This document shows positions 17,338-24,411 of a DNA stretch of 64,000 nt, one piece after another; position 1 is the stretch's first letter, and each line of letters starts with the position of its first letter. The stretch covers positions 1-64,000 of the forward strand of contig NZ_JBIGHW010000005.1 of NCBI RefSeq assembly GCF_043555875.1, read 5' to 3'. The position numbers and the translations under genes are program-made. Below the pieces are notes generated by a model that was given only the letters and a program-made list of their open reading frames with translations, was not told where the DNA came from and made no database searches. The DNA is from Pelomonas margarita (GTDB lineage Bacteria; Pseudomonadota; Gammaproteobacteria; Burkholderiales; Burkholderiaceae_C).

Positions 17338-17973
17338 TCAGGGCGCGAGCCGGTCACGGCGCCAGGCGCCGCCGTCCAGCGTGAACACCAGCCGGTCGTG
17401 CAGCCGCGAGCGGCGGCCCTGCCAGAACTCGTAGCGCTCCGGCACCAGCCGGTAGCCGCCCCAGTGCGGCGGTCGCTCCGGGTTGAGCCCGTGCTGCACG
17501 GCCGCCTTGGCCGCGTTGGTGACCAGCACCGCCCGCGAGCTGATGACGCGGCTTTGCGGCGACGCCCAGGCGCCCAGCCGCGAGTCCAGCGGACGGCTTT
17601 TAAAGTAGTCGTCCGACTCCTGCGCCGACGTCTTTTCGACACGGCCCTCGATGCGCACGACACGCTCCATCTCCACCCAGTGGAACTGCAACGCTGCGAA
17701 CGGATTGCCTGCTAACTCCTCACCTTTGCGGCTTTCGTAGTTCGTGAACCAGACCATGCCGCGCGCGTCGGCGCCCTTCAGCAGCACCACACGCGTGGAC
17801 GGCCGGCCGTTGGCTGCCACGGTCGCCACGGTCATGGCGGTGGGCTCGGACACATCGTGTGCGATGGCCTCGTCCATCCAGCGGTTGAACAGCACCAAGG
17901 GGCCGTCGGCGGCCTCGGCCTCGTCCAGTTCCCCCAGTTCGTAGCTCTTTCGGAAATCGCTTAACTTGCTCAT
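17338..17973 (-). CDS. pdxH: Pyridoxamine 5'-phosphate oxidase
   Basis: The 211-residue protein matches PdxH in length. Motifs include the N-terminal SDFRKSYELGELDE, PTAMTVATVAANGRPSTRVV, LKGADARGMVWFTNYESRKG for FMN binding, VRIEGRVEKTSAQESDDYF, and the C-terminal PERYEFWQGRRSRLHDRLVF with WRRDRLAP end. It oxidises PNP/PMP to PLP with FMN and oxygen in the cytoplasm. Its stop directly abuts the stop of the convergent DUF3299 gene. PLP is the cofactor of GlyA and GcvP encoded elsewhere in this window. Confidence 0.97.
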   Translation of the reverse strand: MSKLSDFRKSYELGELDEAEAADGPLVLFNRWMDEAIAHDVSEPTAMTVATVAANGRPSTRVVLLKGADARGMVWFTNYESRKGEELAGNPFAALQFHWVEMERVVRIEGRVEKTSAQESDDYFKSRPLDSRLGAWASPQSRVISSRAVLVTNAAKAAVQHGLNPERPPHWGGYRLVPERYEFWQGRRSRLHDRLVFTLDGGAWRRDRLAP

Positions 17974-18074
17974 GCCCCGAAGTATGCAGACCTTCCCTTA
18001 GGTGAACGTCCCAGTTGGTCAACATCGAACACGCCCGGCATGCTTCCGGCACTGCAGCAAAGAATTCACTCCCG

Positions 18075-18683
18075 ATGATGAAACGACGCCCCGCCGTCGT
18101 CGTGCTCGCAGCAGGACGTGGCTCACGCTTTCGCGGTCCGGGACACAAGCTGGAACAGCGACTGGGTGGCGCGCCCGGCGCAGACACCTTGCTGACGCGC
18201 ACGCTGCGGCACGCCATCGCCACGCAGCTGCCCGTGGTCGTCGTGACGACGGCCGCATTTGCTGCCACGGCTCATCGGTTCGTAGCAGCACGCGACGTGG
18301 TGACGCTGCCAGAGCGCGATGCCGCCGGCCAGCCGCAGCCCATCGGCATGGGGCATTCCATCGTTGCTGGCGTCAGCGCCTCGGGTGACGCCGACGGCTG
18401 GCTCATCCTGCCTGCCGACATGCCGCTGGTACAGCCCGCCACCATGCTGGCCGTGGCCCAGGGGCTGGAGCGCTACCCGGTCTGCTTCGCGCAGTACCGC
18501 GGCATACAGGGTCATCCGGTGGGCTTCGGCACGGAGCTCTACTCGGAGCTGATGGCGCTGCACGGCGACGAAGGCGCGCGGCGCATCGTCGCGCGCTACG
18601 CGGCCCAGCCCGTCCCCGTCGACGACCCTGGCGTGCACATCGACGTGGACACCGCCGAAGACCTCGCCCGCCTGCTCGGCTGA
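18075..18683 (+). CDS. MobA-like NTP transferase (MocA-type)
   Basis: Starting at ATG 18075 the protein has 202 residues. The nucleotide-binding motif AVVVLAAGRGSRFRGPGHKL near the N-terminus, then WLILPADMPLVQPATM with the metal-binding Asp, and RGIQGHPVGFGTELYSEL (GHPV/GxP motif) place it with MocA/CTP:molybdopterin cytidylyltransferases. The family transfers CMP or GMP to molybdopterin. No xdhC or molybdoenzyme gene lies nearby, so the exact substrate cannot be set. It converges with chaC, one base apart. Confidence 0.8.
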   Translation: MMKRRPAVVVLAAGRGSRFRGPGHKLEQRLGGAPGADTLLTRTLRHAIATQLPVVVVTTAAFAATAHRFVAARDVVTLPERDAAGQPQPIGMGHSIVAGVSASGDADGWLILPADMPLVQPATMLAVAQGLERYPVCFAQYRGIQGHPVGFGTELYSELMALHGDEGARRIVARYAAQPVPVDDPGVHIDVDTAEDLARLLG

Positions 18684-18684
18684 C

Positions 18685-19317
18685 TCACAGCGGCGCGCAC
18701 AGCCCGTGCCGCGCCGCCAGATGGGCCTGACGCTCCAGCTCCCTGTCCCGGATGCCATGCTCGCGCAAACCCTGGACGGTGCGCAGCAGGTAGTCCAGCG
18801 TCGTGCCGTAGCGGCCGCTGGCGTGCCGGAAGATGTGCAGCAGTTCTGGCTCGTGCAGCGGCCCGGTCCAGTTGGGGCTCTGGCGCGACAGCGTGAAGGC
18901 CAGCGCGCGCAGCCGGCAGGCCTCGCCAGTGCCGGTCTCGCAGTTCAGCCAGCGCGGCTCGTAGACGCCGTTGGGCATCTCGCGCGCCCAAAGACGTGGC
19001 AGCACCTCTTCGCCGGCCTCGCGCGGGACGCGGTAGACCAGGCCGCGACAGCTGCCACCGGACAACAGCGCCAGCACCAGGCCGGGCTCCTGCGGCGAAC
19101 CGCGGTTCACGCGCGAGCGCATGCGCAGCACGCGGTGAAAGCCCAGCACACGGGCGGGCAGGGCCTGCGTGAAGTCAAATTCGGGCCGCCAGATCAGCGA
19201 GCCGTAGGCGAACAGCAGCAGGTCGTCGCCGCTGGCGCGCCATTCGGCCGTCGTGCGCTGCAGCAGGTGGCGGCTGCGTTCCGGGCCATGGGGGATGTGG
19301 ATTGCCTGTGACGCCAT
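18685..19317 (-). CDS. chaC: Glutathione-specific gamma-glutamylcyclotransferase (ChaC family)
   Basis: The ATG at 19317 gives 210 residues. LLLFAYGSLIWRPEFDF is the ChaC substrate-binding signature (YGSLxW), followed by GFHRVLRMRSRVNRGSPQEPGL, a GSCRGLVYRV strand and EVLPRLWAREMPNGVYEPRW, where a conserved Glu acts as catalyst in the family. ChaC proteins degrade glutathione to 5-oxoproline and Cys-Gly. It is monocistronic and divergent from edd. Confidence 0.93.
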   Translation of the reverse strand: MASQAIHIPHGPERSRHLLQRTTAEWRASGDDLLLFAYGSLIWRPEFDFTQALPARVLGFHRVLRMRSRVNRGSPQEPGLVLALLSGGSCRGLVYRVPREAGEEVLPRLWAREMPNGVYEPRWLNCETGTGEACRLRALAFTLSRQSPNWTGPLHEPELLHIFRHASGRYGTTLDYLLRTVQGLREHGIRDRELERQAHLAARHGLCAPL

Positions 19318-19386
19318 CACCTTCAATCTTGTCACGGAGAAACGCCGAAGGTACCCAGCCCGTAACCCGAAAGCCCTTGTGGGCAA

Positions 19387-19399
19387 GTAATATGGTTAC
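19387..19399. promoter_or_regulatory. Palindrome upstream of edd, possible repressor site
   Basis: GTAATATGGTTAC is a 4-5-4 inverted repeat (GTAA/TTAC) about 50 bp before the edd ATG, in an AT-richer stretch that also has promoter-like TAATAT. HexR sites in other proteobacteria have a TGTAAT-type palindrome upstream of edd; the match here is partial and no hexR gene is visible in the window. Confidence 0.3.
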
Positions 19400-19449
19400 C
19401 TAAATTCTCAACGCCCGGTTACGAACGCCGAGGCGCCCGGAGACCAGAG

Positions 19450-21279
19450 ATGAATACCACCCTGAACGAAGTCACCGCCCGCATCCGCGAGCGCAGCGCC
19501 AAGCTGCGCGGTGACTACCTTGCCCGCATCGCCCAGATGAACAACCGCCAGCGCGGTTTCGAACGCATGGGCTGCGCCAACGTGGCGCACGCCGTCGCGG
19601 CGCTGCCGGCCAACGACAAGCTGCGCATCGTGGCCGAGAAGGCGCCGCACCTCGGCGTCGTCACGGCCTACAACGACATGCTGTCGGCCCACCAGCCCTA
19701 CGAAGACTACCCGGCGCAGATCCGCGCCGAGGCGCATCGCCTGGGCGCCACCGTGCAGGTGGCTGGCGGCGTTCCGGCCATGTGCGACGGTGTCACGCAG
19801 GGCCTGCCGGGCATGGAGCTGAGCCTGTTCTCGCGCGACACCATCGCGATGAGCACGGCCATCGCGCTGACGCACGACGTGTTCGATGCAGCGCTGCTGC
19901 TGGGCATCTGCGACAAGATCGTGCCGGGCCTGCTGATCGGCGCGTTGCACTTCGGCCACCTGCCTACCGTGTTCGTGCCGGCCGGCCCCATGGGCACCGG
20001 CATCTCCAACAGCGACAAGGCCAAGGTGCGCGAGTTGTACGCGCAGGGCAAGGTGGGCCGCGACGAACTGCTGAAGAGCGAGTCCGCCGCGTACCACGGT
20101 GCCGGCACCTGCACCTTCTACGGCACCGCCAACAGCAACCAGATGCTGCTGGAAGCCATGGGCCTGCACGTGCCCGGCAGCGCCTTCGTGCACCCGCACG
20201 ACGACCTGCGCACGGCACTGACGCGCGAGGCCGTCGCGACGGCACTCAACATCTCCGGCCGCGTGGCCGGTAAGGCTGCCAAACCGATCGGCCATGTCGT
20301 CGACGAGCGCTGCATCGTCAACGCGATGGTGGCGCTGCTGGCCACTGGCGGCTCCACCAACCATCTGATCCACTGGGTCGCCGTCGCGCGCTCGGCCGGC
20401 ATCCTGATCAACTGGACGGACTTCTCCGACCTGTCCAGCGTCGTGCCGCTGCTGGCGCGCGTCTACCCCAACGGCAGCGCTGACGTGAACCAGTTCCAGG
20501 CCGCGGGCGGCCCGAGTTTCGTCATCCGCGAGTTGCTGGATGCCGGCCTCATGCACGAGGACGTGCTGAGCGTGGGCGGCGACAACCTGCGCCCCTACAC
20601 CACCGTGCCGCGTGCGGTGGGGCAGGGCGGCGAGGTGGTGCGCGAAGTGCTGCCGGCCGCGCCTATCGACGACAGCGTCGTGCGCACCGCGAGCGCGCCG
20701 TTCAGCGCCACTGGCGGCCTGAAGCTGCTGGACGGCAACCTGGGCCGTGCCGTCATCAAGTCCTCCGCAGTGCCGGAAGACCGCCACACCATCGAGGCAC
20801 CCTGCCGCATCTTCACGACGCAGGAGGCCATGTTGGCCGCGTTCAAGAACGGCGAGTTGGAGAAGGACGTCGTCGTCGTCGTGCGCTTCCAGGGCCCGCA
20901 CGCCAATGGCATGCCCGAGCTGCATAAGCTGACGCCGCCGCTGGCCGTGCTGCAGGGCAAGGGCTTCCGCGTTGCACTGGTCACCGACGGCCGCATGAGC
21001 GGCGCGTCGGGCAAGGTGCCTGCGGCCATCCACGTCAGCCCCGAGGCGCTGGCCGGCGGCCCGCTGGCCAAGTTGCGTGACGGCGACGTCGTGCGCGTCT
21101 GCGCCGTCAACGGCGTGCTGGCCGCGCTGGTGGACGATGCCGAGTGGGCCGCGCGCGAGAACGTGACGCTGGCGTCCGCCGAAGCCGACGTCAACGCGCA
21201 CGGCCTTGGCCGCGAACTCTTCGCAGGTCTGCGACGCAACGTGCTGAGTGCCGAAGAGGGCGCTGTCACCTGGTTGTGA
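19450..21279 (+). CDS. edd: Phosphogluconate dehydratase
   Basis: The 609-residue protein matches Edd in length. It dehydrates 6-phosphogluconate to KDPG in the Entner-Doudoroff pathway using a [4Fe-4S] cluster. Family features include VVTAYNDMLSAHQPYEDYP, GGVPAMCDGVTQGLPGMELS with a cluster Cys, LLLGICDKIVPGLLIGAL, GAGTCTFYGTANSNQMLLEAMG, and VTDGRMSGASGKVPAAIHV near the C-terminus. GGAGA lies before the ATG. Eda follows after 10 bp. Confidence 0.97.
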   Translation: MNTTLNEVTARIRERSAKLRGDYLARIAQMNNRQRGFERMGCANVAHAVAALPANDKLRIVAEKAPHLGVVTAYNDMLSAHQPYEDYPAQIRAEAHRLGATVQVAGGVPAMCDGVTQGLPGMELSLFSRDTIAMSTAIALTHDVFDAALLLGICDKIVPGLLIGALHFGHLPTVFVPAGPMGTGISNSDKAKVRELYAQGKVGRDELLKSESAAYHGAGTCTFYGTANSNQMLLEAMGLHVPGSAFVHPHDDLRTALTREAVATALNISGRVAGKAAKPIGHVVDERCIVNAMVALLATGGSTNHLIHWVAVARSAGILINWTDFSDLSSVVPLLARVYPNGSADVNQFQAAGGPSFVIRELLDAGLMHEDVLSVGGDNLRPYTTVPRAVGQGGEVVREVLPAAPIDDSVVRTASAPFSATGGLKLLDGNLGRAVIKSSAVPEDRHTIEAPCRIFTTQEAMLAAFKNGELEKDVVVVVRFQGPHANGMPELHKLTPPLAVLQGKGFRVALVTDGRMSGASGKVPAAIHVSPEALAGGPLAKLRDGDVVRVCAVNGVLAALVDDAEWAARENVTLASAEADVNAHGLGRELFAGLRRNVLSAEEGAVTWL

Positions 21280-21289
21280 GAATCAAAGA

Positions 21290-21916
21290 ATGCTTGAAAC
21301 CCTGAGCCTGGCCAGCCACGGCCCCGTCATCCCCGTCATCGTCATCCAACGCCTGGAAGACGCCGTGCCTCTCGCCGAAGCCCTGGTGGCCGGCGGCATC
21401 AAGGTGCTCGAAGTGACCTTGCGCACGCCCGTCGCGCTGCAGGCCATGGAAGCCATGGCCAAGGTGCCCGGTGCCATCGTCGGCGCCGGCACGCTGCGCA
21501 CGCCGCAGGACGTCACCAACGCGAAGAACGCCGGCTGCGTGTTTGGCGTCAGTCCCGGTTACACCGACGCGCTGGCCGCAGCCTGTAAGGCCGAGGGCCT
21601 GCCACTGCTGCCGGGCGTGTCCACCGCGTCGGAAGTGATGCAGGCCAATGCGGCCGGCTTCAATTTCCTGAAGCTGTTCCCGGCGACGGCGGTGGGCGGC
21701 GTGAACCTGCTGAAGGCCCTTGGCGGCCCGTTCCCTGACGTGGCGTTCTGCCCCACCGGCGGCATCTCGCTGCAGACGGCGCCGGACTTCCTGAAGCTGT
21801 CCAACGTCAAGGTCTGTGGTGGTTCGTGGCTGACGCCGCAGGACGCGATCGACGCCAAGGACTGGGGCCGCATCACGCGCCTGGCCGCCGAGGCGGCCGC
21901 CCTGCGCGGCGCCTGA
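21290..21916 (+). CDS. eda: KDPG aldolase
   Basis: From ATG 21290 the protein has 208 residues. PVIPVIVIQRLEDAVPLAEA, GIKVLEVTLRT with the catalytic Glu, GAIVGAGTL, and FLKLFPA with the Schiff-base Lys are typical of Eda, with FCPTGG following. It splits KDPG into pyruvate and glyceraldehyde-3-phosphate. It directly follows edd, so the two form the Entner-Doudoroff operon. A strong GC hairpin follows the stop. Confidence 0.97.
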   Translation: MLETLSLASHGPVIPVIVIQRLEDAVPLAEALVAGGIKVLEVTLRTPVALQAMEAMAKVPGAIVGAGTLRTPQDVTNAKNAGCVFGVSPGYTDALAAACKAEGLPLLPGVSTASEVMQANAAGFNFLKLFPATAVGGVNLLKALGGPFPDVAFCPTGGISLQTAPDFLKLSNVKVCGGSWLTPQDAIDAKDWGRITRLAAEAAALRGA

Positions 21917-21922
21917 ACGCGC

Positions 21923-21945
21923 GGCGCGGCGTCAGTCGCCGCGCC
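21923..21945. terminator. GC hairpin between convergent eda and thioesterase genes
   Basis: A perfect 9-bp stem GGCGCGGCG / CGCCGCGCC with loop TCAGT spans the junction, overlapping the end of the minus-strand thioesterase gene. There is no T-run, so termination is plausible but not certain; its symmetry could serve both directions. Confidence 0.5.
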
Positions 21946-22480
21946 TGTCGAACAACAGGCAGGTGGTGCTGGCGTGTGCGTACAGCCGCCCGTCGTGGCC
22001 CACCAACTCGGCCTCGGCCGTCATCACCTGGCGGCCGCGGTGCACCACGCGCCCCGTCGCCCGCACCAGCGGGACCTGCGCCGTCAGCGCGCGCACGAGG
22101 TTCACCTTGAACTCCAGCGTCGTGTAGGCGCGCCCCGGCGGCAGGGTCGTGTGCACAGCGCAGCCCAGCGCTGAGTCCAGCAGCGTCGCGAACCAGCCGC
22201 CATGCACGCTGCCCAGCGGGTTGTAGTGCTTCTCCTGGGGTTGCCCCTGGAAGACGGCCTCGCCGTCGGCGACCGAGATCAACATGAAATCCAGCGTCTC
22301 GCCGATGGGCGCGCGCGGCGCAAGGCCGTCAAGCATGGCCTGCATCTGCTGCAGCCCGGTCTTGCCGGCCAACAATGCCGGCGACGCCACGCCGACCTGC
22401 GGCATCAGGCGGGCGCGCACGGCCGCTTCGTCGGCGCGCCAGCGCGCGAGGGTTTCGTCAAGGTCGGGTGTGGCGGACAT
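21932..22480 (-). CDS. PaaI-family acyl-CoA thioesterase
   Basis: The 182-residue protein has a hotdog fold of PaaI type: NPLGSVHGGWFATLLDSALGCAVHTTLPPG (the HGG motif with a following Asp), then YTTLEFKVNLVRALTAQ and a GRVVHRGRQVMTAEAEL strand ending in GRLYAHASTTCLL. Such enzymes hydrolyse acyl- or aryl-CoA thioesters. It is apparently monocistronic, convergent with eda, with no pathway clue from neighbours. Confidence 0.85.
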   Translation of the reverse strand: MSATPDLDETLARWRADEAAVRARLMPQVGVASPALLAGKTGLQQMQAMLDGLAPRAPIGETLDFMLISVADGEAVFQGQPQEKHYNPLGSVHGGWFATLLDSALGCAVHTTLPPGRAYTTLEFKVNLVRALTAQVPLVRATGRVVHRGRQVMTAEAELVGHDGRLYAHASTTCLLFDRRGD

Positions 22481-22546
22481 GGGGGCAACTCAAGTGTGGA
22501 GCCGCCGATTCTGCGCAGCGCCGCCCGGCCGGAGTGTCACTTCGGT

Positions 22547-22972
22547 TCAGGCCGCCAGTCGCATGGGCGCGGCCGCAGAGGCCGACACACGGCGTTGAGG
22601 GGCGCTTTGGCGCAACTCGTCCAGCACCGCACCCTGCCAGGGCAGCAGGTAGACCAGCGTGGCCAGCGTCGCCCGGCGCCGCGACGACAGCAGCGGCCGG
22701 CCGCGCTCGTCCAGCAGAAGCACGTTGGAGCGCACGTTCAGCGGGTCGGCCTGCACCACGGTGCCTTCGTCCATCTCGACCCAATTCCATTCCACCCAGG
22801 CCAGCATGTCGGCGTAACGACGCTCCCAACGCGTGATGCCACTCAGAAATGGGGCGTTGTCGGCACCGCGGGCGATGCGGGTCTGCGCATGGTGCACGTC
22901 CTGGGCAGCACTGGAGAGGGCCCCCACGGGCCAGCAGACACTGCCTTCAGGCAGGCGGATCAGGGATGACAT
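22547..22972 (-). CDS. Small protein divergent from luxR, possibly RsaM/TofM-like
   Basis: Starting at ATG 22972 (GAGGTG six bases upstream) the protein has 141 residues. No motif is certain. The segment LAWVEWNWVEMDEGTVV, then DPLNVRSNVLLLDERGRPL and LATLVYLLPWQGAVLDEL, plus the size and position next to a luxR gene, resemble RsaM/TofM proteins (perhaps DUF4902), which temper quorum sensing in Burkholderia and Pseudomonas fuscovaginae. That assignment is by eye only. A lux box lies 68 bp before its start, suggesting LuxR control. Confidence 0.45.
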   Translation of the reverse strand: MSSLIRLPEGSVCWPVGALSSAAQDVHHAQTRIARGADNAPFLSGITRWERRYADMLAWVEWNWVEMDEGTVVQADPLNVRSNVLLLDERGRPLLSSRRRATLATLVYLLPWQGAVLDELRQSAPQRRVSASAAAPMRLAA

Positions 22973-23039
22973 GGTCAGCACCTCGCGGTCGTGTGATTCG
23001 AACGGGAGGCAGTCTCGTTTTCCGGTGAGGGGTACAACA

Positions 23040-23059
23040 AGCTGGCAGACTTGTCAGGT
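23040..23059. promoter_or_regulatory. lux box between the RsaM-like gene and luxR
   Basis: AGCTGGCAGACTTGTCAGGT fits the 20-bp LuxR-family operator with CT-N12-AG core. It ends 68 bp before the ATG of the minus-strand gene, the same gap as the second box to its downstream ORF, and begins 35 bp before the luxR ATG. It is identical at 16 of 20 positions to the box at 23795. Confidence 0.7.
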
Positions 23060-23074
23060 ATGGCAGCCCCGGAA

Positions 23075-23785
23075 ATGAACTATCAGCAACTGATCGATGT
23101 CGGCATGAGCGAGGACTTCGAGAGCTTCGAGCGTCGGCTGGTGGCGACGGCTGATGCGATGGGGTTTCCGATCATTTCAGGTTCGCTGATGAGAGGCGTG
23201 CTGAAAGATCCGGAGCGGCAGATCACTGTCTACGGGAACATTCCTCAGGCTTACCTCGAGGCCACGCACGACCGAGACGCAGCGCTACGTGATCCAGTCA
23301 CGGAGCACTTGATGAACCATACGGTGCCGATCATCTACAGTCAGGCCACGTACGTAAATGCCGGCGTGGGGGAGCTCTGGGAGATGCAAGCCCCATACGG
23401 ATACAAAAACGGCATCGCCGTCAAACTGCATCTGCCCGGAGACAAACACTTTCTCCTCGGTGTGGACCGTGACGAAGCGCTTCCTGCCTCTGGGCCAGCC
23501 TTGATGCAACTCGTCGCTGGCCTGCAACTGCTCGCCGCACATGCGTTGACCGCCGCAGACCGCCTGCTCAGTCCCAAGCTGCAAGTCGAATTGCCCAAGC
23601 TCACCAAACGGGAGATGGACGTTCTTAGCTGGACCGCGCAAGGCAAGACGGCTTGGGAAGTCAGCGTGATTCTTGCCATGAGCGAGAAGACAGTGAACTT
23701 CCACCTGGCCAACGTCATGCGCAAGCTTCAGGTCAACTCGAAGCATCAAGCGGTGCTTCGTTGTGTAGCCGCTGGGGTTCTTTAG
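23075..23785 (+). CDS. LuxR-type regulator with autoinducer-binding domain
   Basis: The ATG at 23075 is preferred (236 residues); an ATG at 23060 would directly abut the lux box. The N-terminal half is an autoinducer-binding domain: DPVTEHLMNHTVPIIY and LWEMQAPYGYKNGIAVKLHL. The C-terminal LuxR HTH is intact: LTKREMDVLSWTAQGKTAWE, SEKTVNFHLANVMRKLQVN. By eye alignment to TraR numbering, pocket residue W57 is Tyr60, Y61 is Thr64 and W85 is Tyr88, whereas D70 and P71 are kept (D73, P74). No luxI is present in the window. It probably regulates the flanking genes through the two lux boxes. Confidence 0.92.
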   Translation: MNYQQLIDVGMSEDFESFERRLVATADAMGFPIISGSLMRGVLKDPERQITVYGNIPQAYLEATHDRDAALRDPVTEHLMNHTVPIIYSQATYVNAGVGELWEMQAPYGYKNGIAVKLHLPGDKHFLLGVDRDEALPASGPALMQLVAGLQLLAAHALTAADRLLSPKLQVELPKLTKREMDVLSWTAQGKTAWEVSVILAMSEKTVNFHLANVMRKLQVNSKHQAVLRCVAAGVL

Positions 23786-23794
23786 CGGTAGACA

Positions 23795-23814
23795 ACCTGG
23801 AAGACTTGCTAGGT
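23795..23814. promoter_or_regulatory. lux box downstream of luxR
   Basis: ACCTGGAAGACTTGCTAGGT has terminal ACCT/AGGT arms and the CT-N12-AG core of LuxR operators. It begins 9 bp after the luxR stop codon and ends 67 bp before the ATG of the 18-codon ORF. It shares the AGACTTG centre with the box at 23040. Confidence 0.72.
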
Positions 23815-23881
23815 TTCTAGGGGGAGAAAAAAAGAGACAGTTCGTTCCAAGCCAACTGCTCTCGACTCCAAGGAGCCCCTC

Positions 23882-23938
23882 ATGGAACTCATCGACCTGA
23901 TCTACGAACTCTTCGGCATTCCTCGACTCGGGAGCTGA
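23882..23938 (+). CDS. 18-residue peptide ORF under a lux box
   Basis: ATG at 23882 is preceded by AAGGAG with seven bases of spacing, as good a ribosome-binding site as any in the window. The ORF encodes MELIDLIYELFGIPRLGS, an amphipathic acidic/hydrophobic peptide, then TGA. The lux box at 23795 sits at a normal activating distance. It could be a secreted or intracellular signal peptide, a small regulator, or a leader peptide for the next gene. No homologue is recognised; expression is not proved. Confidence 0.5.
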   Translation: MELIDLIYELFGIPRLGS

Positions 23939-23958
23939 CTACCGATCTGCTTGCCGCA

Positions 23959-24321
23959 GTGGTTCACATGTTTGCCTACTCCGGTCGGTCAAGCGGCTGT
24001 CAATCACCGAATGCGGTCAAGCGACTGCACGCAACCGTGACCTCGCCTTCGAACGCTCCCAACTCCAAGGCCAGCACTGTGCCCATCTCGGCGGAGACCT
24101 ACGCCAAGTTGATCAGCCTCGCAGACCAAGCGCCCCTGGAGTGCCTTTCTATCACCTCGCGGACATTGGCCTGCGCCAAGACGCTGGGCTACAACCAGAT
24201 CGGCCAGATCCGAAGCACGCCGGCCAGTCGGCTGGCTGGGGATCTGGGCCAGGAGCGCGCCGACGAACTGCAGCGCGCGCTCAATGACTTTGGCATGAGG
24301 CAGACGGGCACCGCCGCTTGA
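23959..24321 (+). CDS. Stand-alone RNA polymerase alpha-CTD-like protein
   Basis: The frame opens at GTG 23959 (120 residues); the true start is unclear and may be ATG 23968. The C-terminal 65 residues, from APLECLSITSRTLACAKTLG through YNQIGQIRSTPASRLAGDLG to DELQRALNDFGM, align by eye with the helix-hairpin-helix C-terminal domain of RpoA (LELTVRSANCLK...IGDL...). The N-terminal half is low-complexity Ser/Ala/Asn. It has no polymerase assembly domain. It follows the 18-codon ORF by 20 bp and ends before a strong terminator, so both may share one transcript. Confidence 0.6.
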   Translation: MVHMFAYSGRSSGCQSPNAVKRLHATVTSPSNAPNSKASTVPISAETYAKLISLADQAPLECLSITSRTLACAKTLGYNQIGQIRSTPASRLAGDLGQERADELQRALNDFGMRQTGTAA

Positions 24322-24351
24322 GGCCCGGCCCGCTGACCGTTTTCATGCATG

Positions 24352-24385
24352 GCCCAGGGCGCTGAGGGCGGCCTGGGCTTTTTTT
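24352..24385 (+). terminator. Strong intrinsic terminator after the LuxR-linked locus
   Basis: Stem GCCCAGG / CCTGGGC (24352-24358, 24372-24378) is followed by seven T residues. It closes the transcript of the alpha-CTD-like gene, 30 bp after its stop, and separates this locus from the acetyltransferase-like gene. Confidence 0.9.
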
Positions 24386-24411
24386 GCGCCGGGCGTGCGA
24401 GCATGTCGCCC

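Noticed and set aside
19408..21201. 597-codon minus-strand open frame opposite edd
   Set aside because: Antisense to a clear Edd protein; composition is typical of shadow frames.
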